Origin: Acholeplasmataceae bacterium UBA6190
GTDB lineage: Bacteria; Bacillota_I; Bacilli_A; Acholeplasmatales; Acholeplasmataceae
Length of the DNA stretch: 9,070 nucleotides
Assembly: GCA_002422045.1 (NCBI GenBank)
Contig: DITG01000013.1
Span: 1-9,070, forward strand
Reading direction: 5' to 3'
Positions 1 through 5,871 of this stretch are shown here, one piece after another. Numbering within the stretch: the stretch's first letter is position 1; the number at the start of each line of letters is the position of its first letter. Made by a program: the position numbers and the translations under genes. The notes under the pieces are model-generated. The model made no database searches. It saw only the letters and a program-made list of their open reading frames with translations, and was not told the origin of the DNA.

Positions 1-32
1 GGGTTTGGCGTTCCCGTATCCTTGTTACCGCC
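1..32 (-). ncRNA. 5' end of a probable small structured RNA (SRP RNA candidate), cut by the window edge
   Basis: Just after a good minus-strand promoter, the predicted transcript begins near position 32 with GGCGGUAACAAGG and runs off the left edge. No start codon with a ribosome-binding site is visible in these bases. The final stretch (GAACGCCAAACCC) resembles the strand that precedes the GGUCAG...GGAAG apical loop in bacterial 4.5S/SRP RNA, and GGCG near the start could pair with CGCC. In Bacillus the SRP RNA gene lies in the same region as dnaX, recR, tmk and darA, so having darA next door fits. The diagnostic apical loop is outside the window. This could instead be the leader of a protein gene. 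Confidence 0.35.
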
Positions 33-38
33 TTTTAT

Positions 39-66
39 ATTGTAGCATTTTTTATGTTAAATGCAA
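39..66 (-). promoter_or_regulatory. Sigma-A-type promoter with extended -10, reading off the left edge
   Basis: On the minus strand, TTGCAT (61-66) is followed by a 16-base spacer and TACAAT (39-44). TGC directly before the -10 gives an extended -10 (TGnTACAAT). The predicted start is near position 32. The promoter begins 10 bases beyond the darA stop codon, so it serves a separate transcription unit. An inverted repeat (GCATTT, 8-base gap, AAATGC; positions 46-65) overlaps the -35 and spacer. Confidence 0.6.
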
Positions 67-76
67 CGAATAATCT

Positions 77-400
77 TTAGATTTTGACAAATTGGTCAAC
101 ATTGACGACAAATACGGTCGCTCCGCCGACTTCAACTTCAATCGGAAGCGCAGAGAAAGAACCGAATTCGTTCACGATGGTATTCGGAACGAGTTTGGTG
201 CGCTTTTTACTGTGAGCTTCGATGATTTCGAGTGCTTGTGGCACTTTTTCGTCATTGACACCAATCAAGAAGGTCACATTTCCGGCTCTCAGAAAACCAC
301 CTGTGGTTGCTAGACGAGTTGAGAAAAATCTGTCTTTTACCAATGCTTTTTGAACTTTGTTTGCATCGTCATTCGACACAATCGCAATGATCAGTTTCAT
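77..400 (-). CDS. darA: Cyclic di-AMP receptor DarA/PstA (PII-like)
   Basis: This 107-residue cytosolic protein belongs to the DarA/PstA (YaaQ) family, PII-like trimers that bind the second messenger c-di-AMP; the downstream partner is not settled. The family signatures are visible: ATTGGFLRAGN at residues 31-41, which supplies much of the ligand pocket, and PIEVEVGGATVFV at 86-98 near the C-terminus. The length matches the Bacillus and Staphylococcus proteins. The start is well fixed: GAGGTGAT (404-411) places GAGG seven bases before the ATG, with a TATAAT promoter just upstream. The gene follows ribF after 38 bases but has its own promoter. In Bacillus darA sits in the tmk-holB region, so its place behind ribF is a rearrangement. 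Its presence implies a diadenylate cyclase elsewhere in the genome. The family assignment is secure. Confidence 0.95.
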   Translation of the reverse strand: MKLIIAIVSNDDANKVQKALVKDRFFSTRLATTGGFLRAGNVTFLIGVNDEKVPQALEIIEAHSKKRTKLVPNTIVNEFGSFSALPIEVEVGGATVFVVNVDQFVKI

Positions 401-420
401 AGAATCACCTCGTTAATTGT

Positions 421-449
421 ATTATAACACAGTTTTTTTTAAATGACTA
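421..449 (-). promoter_or_regulatory. darA promoter, overlapping the end of ribF
   Basis: The minus strand carries TATAAT (421-426) preceded by TGT, an extended -10. A -35 of TAGTCA (444-449, four of six consensus bases) lies 17 bases upstream, inside the last codons of ribF. The predicted start falls about 15 bases before the ribosome-binding site, giving a short leader with no room for a riboswitch. Confidence 0.65.
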
Positions 450-1329
450 ATTTTCGAATGACGGTTTCATCCTTGTTGAGTTGTTCAATCAGTTCTTTCT
501 TCGATTTAAACTTATACTCTTGTCTCACATAGTGCATGAAGACAATTTCCACTTTTTTGCCGTAAATATCCTGATTAAAGTCAAGGATATGAACTTCCAA
601 TCGGTTTTCAAAACTGTAGTTCAAGGTGGGGTTGTTACCGATATTGGCCATACCGTGATACCACAATCCTTCAACCAGCACTCGCACATAATAGACGCCT
701 GATTTGGGGAGAAAGTAGTGGTCATAATCAATATTGGCTGTGGGAAAACCAAGTTTATGTCCGATGTTATTGCCATGGACAACAATACCCCGGATGTGAT
801 AATGACGGTTCAGTAGTTTGCGAGCGGAACCGAGGTCTCCGATGGACAAAAAATCCTTGATGTAAGTCGTTGAAACACGGGTATGATTGTAGAGCAGATC
901 GTCGACGATATCGACAAAGAAATAACGTTTCAGATCGGCAATCGTACCTTCGCCTCGATAGGCAAATCTGGCATCTCTACCGATGACCAGACGCTGGACA
1001 TGAAGGGACTTCAAAAAATCGATGAAATCTTGTACAGTGAGTTCAGAAAACTCAGTGTTGAATTCGACGATGAATGCATAATCGAGTGGATATCTTGAAA
1101 AGAGTTCGATTTTGTCTGTTTTCTGTGTCAATGTTCTGAACGGTTGTTTTCTCAGGACTGATGAAGGATGCGGATCAAAGGTCAACACAGCATGTTTGGT
1201 GTCTCGATAGGAAAGCACGCGTTCAATCAATTGCTGGTGTCCGAGGTGGAGACCATCGAAATTACCCATAGTAATGGTAAGTGGATCCTGATTGTTGATG
1301 TTCTTGAAGTTTGCGGAAATGATTTTCAT
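439..1329 (-). CDS. ribF: Bifunctional riboflavin kinase / FAD synthetase RibF
   Basis: RibF (RibC in Bacillus) phosphorylates riboflavin to FMN and adenylylates FMN to FAD in the cytosol. The 296 residues match the family length. The N-terminal nucleotidyltransferase domain (about 15-160) shows GNFDGLHLGH at 22-31, FDPHP at 51-55 and STTYIK at 153-158, where Lys replaces the usual Arg. The C-terminal flavokinase domain (about 178-295) shows LGFPTANI at 193-200, with the Mg/ATP-binding Thr197 and Asn199, GVYYVRV at 211-217, and the probable catalytic Glu245 in LEVHILDF. His191 sits where GR-x-x-GFPTAN normally has Arg. The gene follows truB after 8 bases; its AGGAG (1335-1339) overlaps the truB stop codon, so the two are probably co-transcribed, as truB-ribC are in Bacillus. 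I see no FMN riboswitch. Confidence 0.96.
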   Translation of the reverse strand: MKIISANFKNINNQDPLTITMGNFDGLHLGHQQLIERVLSYRDTKHAVLTFDPHPSSVLRKQPFRTLTQKTDKIELFSRYPLDYAFIVEFNTEFSELTVQDFIDFLKSLHVQRLVIGRDARFAYRGEGTIADLKRYFFVDIVDDLLYNHTRVSTTYIKDFLSIGDLGSARKLLNRHYHIRGIVVHGNNIGHKLGFPTANIDYDHYFLPKSGVYYVRVLVEGLWYHGMANIGNNPTLNYSFENRLEVHILDFNQDIYGKKVEIVFMHYVRQEYKFKSKKELIEQLNKDETVIRKLVI

Positions 1330-1337
1330 GTTGTCTC

Positions 1338-2186
1338 CTAAAAAATAACGACTGGACGATACAAACAGGGTGACAAAACTTCATAATAGGCAATGGGTTT
1401 GCCTGTCATATCAGTCACAATAAAAGGATAGTCCGTATCGGTTTGTCTTCCATCTAAGTATACACCATTTTGGACCAATTTGACCATATAATCGTTCAAA
1501 ATCACACGATTCATATCTTTGAAAAAGTCTTCAAGGGTGATGATATCTTCTACTGTGATGTCACTGATGCTTTTTGCATCCTTGATGTGATAATTACCAA
1601 CAGAGATACGTGTTAAATACTTCAGTGCGGCATAGGTATTCAGTCTGTTTGCCAAATCCACTGCAAGACTTCTGATATAAGTGCCTTTTGATACTTCGGC
1701 GATAAATGAGATTTCATCATGAAGCAGTGCTGATGTCGCCTCGAATCGTTTGATCTCAACTAATCTTGATGCCCGATCGACTTCGATACCTGATCTTGCG
1801 ATTTCATAGAGTTTTCTGCCTTGTTGCTTGATCGCAGAATACATCGGAGGGATTTGATCATAAGTCCCTTGGAGGGAATCGATCGCTTGATGAAACGATT
1901 GGATTGAAAATGATGGTGTCTTGGACATCATGATTTTGCCTGTGACATCATAGGTATCATAATGGTTTCCAAAGATGATCGTTCCTGTATATACTTTGTC
2001 CAGATTTGAAAACAGATGTGCCAGCTTTGTCGCTTTCCCAAGACACAAAATCAGCAACCCATCTGCAAATGGATCCAGTGTACCCGTGTGGCCGATTTTG
2101 TCACAATTGAGTTTTTTCTTAAGTTTGTACACAACATCGTGACTGGTCAAACCTGCAGGTTTATTGACCAGTAGAAATCCATCCAT
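1338..2186 (-). CDS. truB: tRNA pseudouridine-55 synthase TruB
   Basis: TruB converts U55 to pseudouridine in the T-loop of nearly all tRNAs and acts as a tRNA folding chaperone. The catalytic motif GHTGTLDPFADGLL (32-45) contains the nucleophile Asp38. Other family marks are K64/Y66 after it, IPPMYSAIK at 112-120, SKGTYIRSLA at 166-175 (the preceding Cys of the common CSKGTYIR form is Val here) and LTRISVG at 191-197. A short PUA-like C-terminal part (about 230-282) includes NGVYL. The 282 residues fall slightly below Bacillus TruB. The start has GGTGA (2191-2195) four bases upstream. The gene begins a transcription unit shared with ribF. The rbfA/infB genes that usually precede it in Firmicutes are absent; trxA lies upstream instead. 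Confidence 0.96.
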   Translation of the reverse strand: MDGFLLVNKPAGLTSHDVVYKLKKKLNCDKIGHTGTLDPFADGLLILCLGKATKLAHLFSNLDKVYTGTIIFGNHYDTYDVTGKIMMSKTPSFSIQSFHQAIDSLQGTYDQIPPMYSAIKQQGRKLYEIARSGIEVDRASRLVEIKRFEATSALLHDEISFIAEVSKGTYIRSLAVDLANRLNTYAALKYLTRISVGNYHIKDAKSISDITVEDIITLEDFFKDMNRVILNDYMVKLVQNGVYLDGRQTDTDYPFIVTDMTGKPIAYYEVLSPCLYRPVVIF

Positions 2187-2201
2187 AGTATCACCATGAC
2201 T

Positions 2202-2210
2202 ATTATACCA
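2202..2210 (-). promoter_or_regulatory. truB-ribF promoter (extended -10)
   Basis: The minus strand reads TGGTATAAT, a perfect extended -10 located 16 bases before the truB ATG. There is no good -35; the corresponding positions fall in the T-tract of the upstream trxA terminator. The start would lie close to the GGTGA ribosome-binding site, so the leader is very short. Confidence 0.6.
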
Positions 2211-2222
2211 AAAAACGTCATA

Positions 2223-2247
2223 AATAAAAAAAGCACTTGCGTGCTTT
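2223..2247 (-). terminator. Intrinsic terminator of trxA
   Basis: Two bases after the trxA stop, the minus strand reads AAAGCAC, GCAA, GTGCTTT and then a run of T. This is a seven-pair stem closed by a GNRA-type tetraloop and followed by a U-tract, a textbook Rho-independent terminator. It separates trxA from truB-ribF and is the only clear intrinsic terminator in the window. Confidence 0.88.
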
Positions 2248-2249
2248 GA

Positions 2250-2558
2250 TTATTTAAATTGGTTGATCCAAGCTGAAATTCTTTCCTTGGGTTGGTAGCC
2301 ACTTTGGCGGTCAACTTCTTCGCCGTCTTTGTAGAGTACAACAGTCGGAACGCTTCTGATGCCTGCTTCAATTGCTTGTGTTCTGAATAAATCGATGTCT
2401 AGACGATAAAATGGAATTTCTGTAAGTTCAGTCGATAGTGATTCAAGTACTGGTTTTAACATTTTGCATGGTCCGCACCATGTAGCAAAATATTGAACAA
2501 TCACTAAACCTTGCTTTCCAATCACTTCTTGATACGCTTGTCCTTGATAATCAATCAT
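2250..2558 (-). CDS. trxA: Thioredoxin
   Basis: This 102-residue protein covers the single thioredoxin fold and has no signal peptide, so it is a cytosolic disulfide reductase, presumably reduced by thioredoxin reductase encoded elsewhere. The redox site WCGPC is at 27-31 (Cys28, Cys31). The cis-proline that faces it is Pro71 in SVPT, and the C-terminal part keeps the KDGEEV turn. The conserved buried Asp (Asp26 in E. coli thioredoxin) is Gln22 here, in VQYFATWCGPC; this residue normally helps deprotonate the second Cys. GAGGAAAA (2563-2570) precedes the ATG. Its own promoter and terminator make it a monocistronic unit. It follows mutS2, and in Bacillus trxA also lies a few genes from mutS2. 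It could be a specialised thioredoxin-like protein, but nothing else about it is unusual. Confidence 0.95.
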   Translation of the reverse strand: MIDYQGQAYQEVIGKQGLVIVQYFATWCGPCKMLKPVLESLSTELTEIPFYRLDIDLFRTQAIEAGIRSVPTVVLYKDGEEVDRQSGYQPKERISAWINQFK

Positions 2559-2594
2559 TAAATTTTCCTCATTTCTTTATTATTAACACTTAAT

Positions 2595-2623
2595 ATTATA
2601 TGTTTAAAATGCTAATTTTTCAA
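2595..2623 (-). promoter_or_regulatory. trxA promoter
   Basis: The minus strand has TTGAAA (2618-2623), a 17-base spacer and TATAAT (2595-2600). This is close to the sigma-A consensus and is the best -35/-10 pair in the window. It lies between the mutS2 stop codon and trxA, leaving a leader of about 30 bases. No convincing terminator for mutS2 precedes it. Confidence 0.78.
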
Positions 2624-2633
2624 GCCCTTCGCA

Positions 2634-4955
2634 CTATTTTAGGGTGATTATCGTCACACCGTTGAGACCTTCGCCTTCTTGTCCATAACGTGATGATTTG
2701 ATATAAGGCGATGTCTTTAAGTAATCATAGACCGCTTTACGAACAACCCCTGTCCCAAAACCATGAATGATTCTGATGACAGTGAGTCCTGAGAGCAATG
2801 CTGAATCGATGGCTTGATCGAGCGCTTCTTTGACCTCTTCGTATCTGAAACCTCTCAAATCGACTTCGAAATTGGCTTTCTTTTCAGGTGTTGAACCTGT
2901 CGATATCTTTTCTGGTCTGACTGTTTTTTTAGGCGTTTCCTTGATCTGGTCTTTTCTCAAATCCGTTGATTTGAATGTCAGATCGAACTTGCCAAAGATA
3001 ACGCGTACTTCATCGTTTTTAACCGTTTTGACATGACCGTACTGCTGATAGGGAATGATGAATACTTGATCTCCAGGGGCAAGTTCATCGGATTTCCGAT
3101 AATCTCGTTCTTCTTGAACGCCCTGATTGAGTTGAAACTTGAGTTGTGCAATCTCTGGATTCGAGAGTTCTTTTTTACCCTGAAGCTCAATAATGAGTCT
3201 TCTGGCATCGTCTTTGAGCTGATTCCATTTCGCTTCTTCCTTGGCTTTCAGTTGTTCGATGACGGTATCCTGATCTCTGATGAGTTTTTCCTTGAGCATC
3301 TGATACTCTGTTTTTTCTTTCTTCAATTCTTTGATTTCTAAAGCGATTTTTTCTTTTTGACGTTCCAGATAAAGCATTTCATCGTTGAGTTTCTCCATGG
3401 TTTTTGCCAAATCTGTCTGTCTGCCTTGATAGATTGACTCAGCATCTTTAACCACTTTTTCCTGTAACCCAAGTCTTCTTGCAATCAAGAAAGCATGCGA
3501 TGAGCCTGTTGTACCCATTTGAAGGTAGTAAAGCGGTTTGAGTGTCTTCTTATCGAAGGCGACGCTTGCTGTAGTCATATGGGGCTCTTCATACGCATAG
3601 CTCTTCAGTTCGGAATAGTGAGTTGTCACCATCATCCGGATATCGAATGTCTTAAAATGGTTCAAGATGGCCATTGCCAAAGAGACGCCTTCGTTAGGAT
3701 CAGTACCTGACCCAAGTTCATCGAGTAAGATGAGTGTGTTGTTGTCCACACGCTTGATCATATCGATGATTTTCGTCAGATGGGATGAAAATGTCGACAA
3801 AGACTGACTGATCGATTGTTCATCGCCAATGTCTGCAAATATCTGATTGAAAATGGCAATGGATGTTGCTTCGCTTGCGGGAATGAGCATACCGCATTGC
3901 GTCATCAATGTGAGGAGTCCAACGGTCTTGAGTGCGACGGTTTTACCACCGGTATTCGGGCCTGTGATGAGTAATGTTTTGACTTCGCTATCAAGTTCAA
4001 GTTGAATCGGAACAGCCGATGCCTGATCGAGTAAGGGGTGTTTGGCTTTCACCAAAAGGATGCGTCCATCGGTATTGATCTTAGGACGGATGCCTTCGAT
4101 CGTGTGTGCATAGCGTGCCTTTGAACTGATGAAATCCAGTGCTAGAAACAAATCCAGATTGTCTTTGAGTGATGCATGCGATTCATGGACTGATTCGCTC
4201 ATCATGGCAATGATTTTTTGTATTTCTTGGTCTTCCAATACATGAAGAGATTCCATCTCAGCAGTGATTTGTCTGGTCGCTTCTGGCTCAATATAGATGG
4301 TTTGTTTGGTTTGGGACATGTCATGGATAACGCCCTTGATTTTATTCTTATAAGCCTCTTTGACAGGTATGCAAAACCGATCATTTCGGATGACAATCAC
4401 AAATTCATTCAAGTAAGTGGCATAGTCCAAGAGCAGTTTCTGCAATTTGTCTTGCAGATTTTTTTCAAGTCGTGAAAGATCTCTTCTGATTCTCATCAAT
4501 TCAGGCGTTGCATCATCTAAAATTTGTCCGTCTTCATCCATTTTGGATTGGATATACTCCAAGAGCCGCAGATGAGAATGCATGTCTGTGAAATAGTGTG
4601 AAAGAGAATTGAGTGGTATCCTGTTTTTTTCAGATTCCTTGTAATATTTGATGATATCTTTCTCCATCGATAAAAATAATCTCACATAAAGCAATTCCTG
4701 GATGGAGAAAACACGCTCCAATCCGGCATATCTGAGGAGCTCATGGATATCATAATTTTCTATCAATGGCAAAACACCGCTTCTTTGAATGAGCGCGGTC
4801 ATGTCAGTGACTTCGTCAAGATTTTTCGCAATTAAAAGTGGATCTGTCATCGGTTCAAGATTCATGATATCATTTCGAACCGTATCCGATTTCGCGTAGG
4901 CGACAACCTTCTCAAGTATGATTGGAAGTTCCAATGTTTTTGTCATAAATCGCAT
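2634..4955 (-). CDS. mutS2: MutS2 family ATPase with C-terminal Smr domain
   Basis: This is a MutS paralogue that lacks the mismatch-recognition domain. In Bacillus it is known as a collided-ribosome rescue factor (RqcU); in other species it is reported to suppress homologous recombination. Numbered from the chosen start, 773 residues contain a core/lever region (about 1-300) and an ABC-type ATPase with Walker A GPNTGGKT (332-339), Walker B LILLDELGSGTD (408-419) and TTHYSELK (444-451). A charged coiled coil covers about 512-592 and a KOW-like beta segment about 625-670. The Smr domain (about 696-773) has VDLRG and HGFGTG (731-736). I chose the ATG at 4953-4955 because AAAAGGTG (4962-4969) sits six bases upstream; an in-frame ATG 54 bases earlier has no such site. 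Family length is about 780-790, so the gene is intact. It diverges from rnhC. Confidence 0.96.
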   Translation of the reverse strand: MRFMTKTLELPIILEKVVAYAKSDTVRNDIMNLEPMTDPLLIAKNLDEVTDMTALIQRSGVLPLIENYDIHELLRYAGLERVFSIQELLYVRLFLSMEKDIIKYYKESEKNRIPLNSLSHYFTDMHSHLRLLEYIQSKMDEDGQILDDATPELMRIRRDLSRLEKNLQDKLQKLLLDYATYLNEFVIVIRNDRFCIPVKEAYKNKIKGVIHDMSQTKQTIYIEPEATRQITAEMESLHVLEDQEIQKIIAMMSESVHESHASLKDNLDLFLALDFISSKARYAHTIEGIRPKINTDGRILLVKAKHPLLDQASAVPIQLELDSEVKTLLITGPNTGGKTVALKTVGLLTLMTQCGMLIPASEATSIAIFNQIFADIGDEQSISQSLSTFSSHLTKIIDMIKRVDNNTLILLDELGSGTDPNEGVSLAMAILNHFKTFDIRMMVTTHYSELKSYAYEEPHMTTASVAFDKKTLKPLYYLQMGTTGSSHAFLIARRLGLQEKVVKDAESIYQGRQTDLAKTMEKLNDEMLYLERQKEKIALEIKELKKEKTEYQMLKEKLIRDQDTVIEQLKAKEEAKWNQLKDDARRLIIELQGKKELSNPEIAQLKFQLNQGVQEERDYRKSDELAPGDQVFIIPYQQYGHVKTVKNDEVRVIFGKFDLTFKSTDLRKDQIKETPKKTVRPEKISTGSTPEKKANFEVDLRGFRYEEVKEALDQAIDSALLSGLTVIRIIHGFGTGVVRKAVYDYLKTSPYIKSSRYGQEGEGLNGVTIITLK

Positions 4956-4981
4956 GATGAACACCTTTTTTTCTTGTTTCA

Positions 4982-4990
4982 TGATATAAT
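4982..4990 (+). promoter_or_regulatory. rnhC promoter (extended -10)
   Basis: The plus strand reads TGATATAAT, an extended -10, placed so that transcription would begin about 10-17 bases before the rnhC start. No good -35 is seen upstream; the region is T-rich. The element lies in the 58 bases between the divergent mutS2 and rnhC starts. Its ATATAATATA core is nearly palindromic, so a minus-strand -10 (TATTAT or TATATT) overlaps it. Confidence 0.58.
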
Positions 4991-5000
4991 ATAAAGTATA
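4986..5000 (-). promoter_or_regulatory. Weak candidate -10 region for mutS2
   Basis: The minus strand offers TATACT (4995-5000), TATATT (4988-4993) and TATTAT (4986-4991) at a suitable distance before the mutS2 start. None has a recognisable -35 or TGn extension. The assignment rests mainly on mutS2 being the first gene here on its strand. Transcription arriving from the rluD operon is an alternative source. Confidence 0.28.
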
Positions 5001-5005
5001 AGGAG
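5000..5005 (+). promoter_or_regulatory. Strong ribosome-binding site of rnhC
   Basis: AAGGAG lies eight bases before the ATG at 5014 and fixes the start of rnhC. The predicted leader is only slightly longer than this site. Confidence 0.8.
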
Positions 5006-5013
5006 CCACATCG

Positions 5014-5871
5014 ATGAAACACTACACCATTTCAGTCAACGACGACGAACTCGAAAAACTTAATCGCGTCTATCAGTTTCATCAGGTCGAGGTGAGTAAT
5101 CCTTACCTTCTTTTTCATGCTAAGCACAATGGCATCGAAGTCCTTGCTTATAAGACCGGAAAAGTCTTGTTACAAGGTCCGGAAGTGACACATGAACTTG
5201 TATCCATTAAGCGTCATTTGAACCGTGAAGACTATGCAGCCATCGGGTCCGATGAAGTCGGAACAGGGGATGTGTTTGGTCCAATTGTTGTCTGTGCGCT
5301 CTATGCCAATCCGGCTGACATCACATTTTTAGAAAGTCTCAATGTGAGAGATTCGAAAAACATGAGCGATAAGACCATCATCACGATTGCACCTAAGGTT
5401 GCACAACGACTGATTCACTCGTTGTTGATCCTCACACCTCAAAAGTACAACGAACTTGTTGAGCAAGGATACAATCTGAACAAAATCAAAGCGCTATTAC
5501 ACAATCAGGCCATCATCAAGACTTCTTCGAAACTTGAAGAGACTGTTCCCGTGATCGTCGACCAATTCTGCACACCCCAATTATACTTTAATTACATCAA
5601 AGATGAAACACTGATTTATCGGGATATCGATTTTCATGTCAGAGCTGAATCTGTTCATATCGCTGTCGCTGCTGCTTCCATCATCGCACGCTATGCATTT
5701 TTGGTCAAAATCAAAGAATATGGCGACAAGTTAGGTTCACCTTTGCTCAAGGGCGCCAGCAAGGAAGTTGACGATCTCGTCAAATCCATCCATGAAGTCC
5801 ACGGCAAACAGTCACTTTCACTCATCGCCAAAATGAATTATAAGAATATTACAAAACAGAATCTCGTCTAA
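5014..5871 (+). CDS. rnhC: Ribonuclease HIII
   Basis: RNase HIII cuts the RNA strand of RNA:DNA hybrids and helps remove R-loops and Okazaki primers; it uses Mg and is typical of Bacillota. The 285 residues show the two family parts. The N-terminal TBP-like substrate-binding domain spans about 1-75. The catalytic domain begins with IGSDEVGTGDVFGP (77-90), the HIII-specific version of the motif, with acidic residues Asp80 and Glu81. Asp183 in VIVDQF is the third likely metal ligand. VAAASIIARYAF (218-229) and KGASKEVDD (246-254) follow as in the family. RNase HII carries a different motif and lacks the N-terminal domain, so HIII is secure. It is the only plus-strand gene, diverges from mutS2, and its last 23 bases overlap the end of the rluD-family gene with no terminator between them. 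Confidence 0.95.
   Translation: MKHYTISVNDDELEKLNRVYQFHQVEVSNPYLLFHAKHNGIEVLAYKTGKVLLQGPEVTHELVSIKRHLNREDYAAIGSDEVGTGDVFGPIVVCALYANPADITFLESLNVRDSKNMSDKTIITIAPKVAQRLIHSLLILTPQKYNELVEQGYNLNKIKALLHNQAIIKTSSKLEETVPVIVDQFCTPQLYFNYIKDETLIYRDIDFHVRAESVHIAVAAASIIARYAFLVKIKEYGDKLGSPLLKGASKEVDDLVKSIHEVHGKQSLSLIAKMNYKNITKQNLV

Noticed and set aside
883..1098. Plus-strand open frame of 71 codons opposite ribF
   Set aside because: It lies antisense to a conserved gene, with no ribosome-binding site or recognisable product; the ribF motifs explain this DNA.
1330..1400. FMN riboswitch before ribF
   Set aside because: Only 8 bases separate truB and ribF, so there is no leader to hold one.
2147..2371. Minus-strand frame overlapping the trxA end, terminator and truB promoter
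   Set aside because: It is a shifted frame through trxA that runs across the terminator hairpin; no ribosome-binding site is seen.
4956..5009. Upstream extension of mutS2 by 18 codons
   Set aside because: Neither upstream in-frame ATG has a ribosome-binding site, whereas AAAAGGTG is correctly spaced for the ATG at 4953-4955, and family members start near the TLE(L/F) segment.
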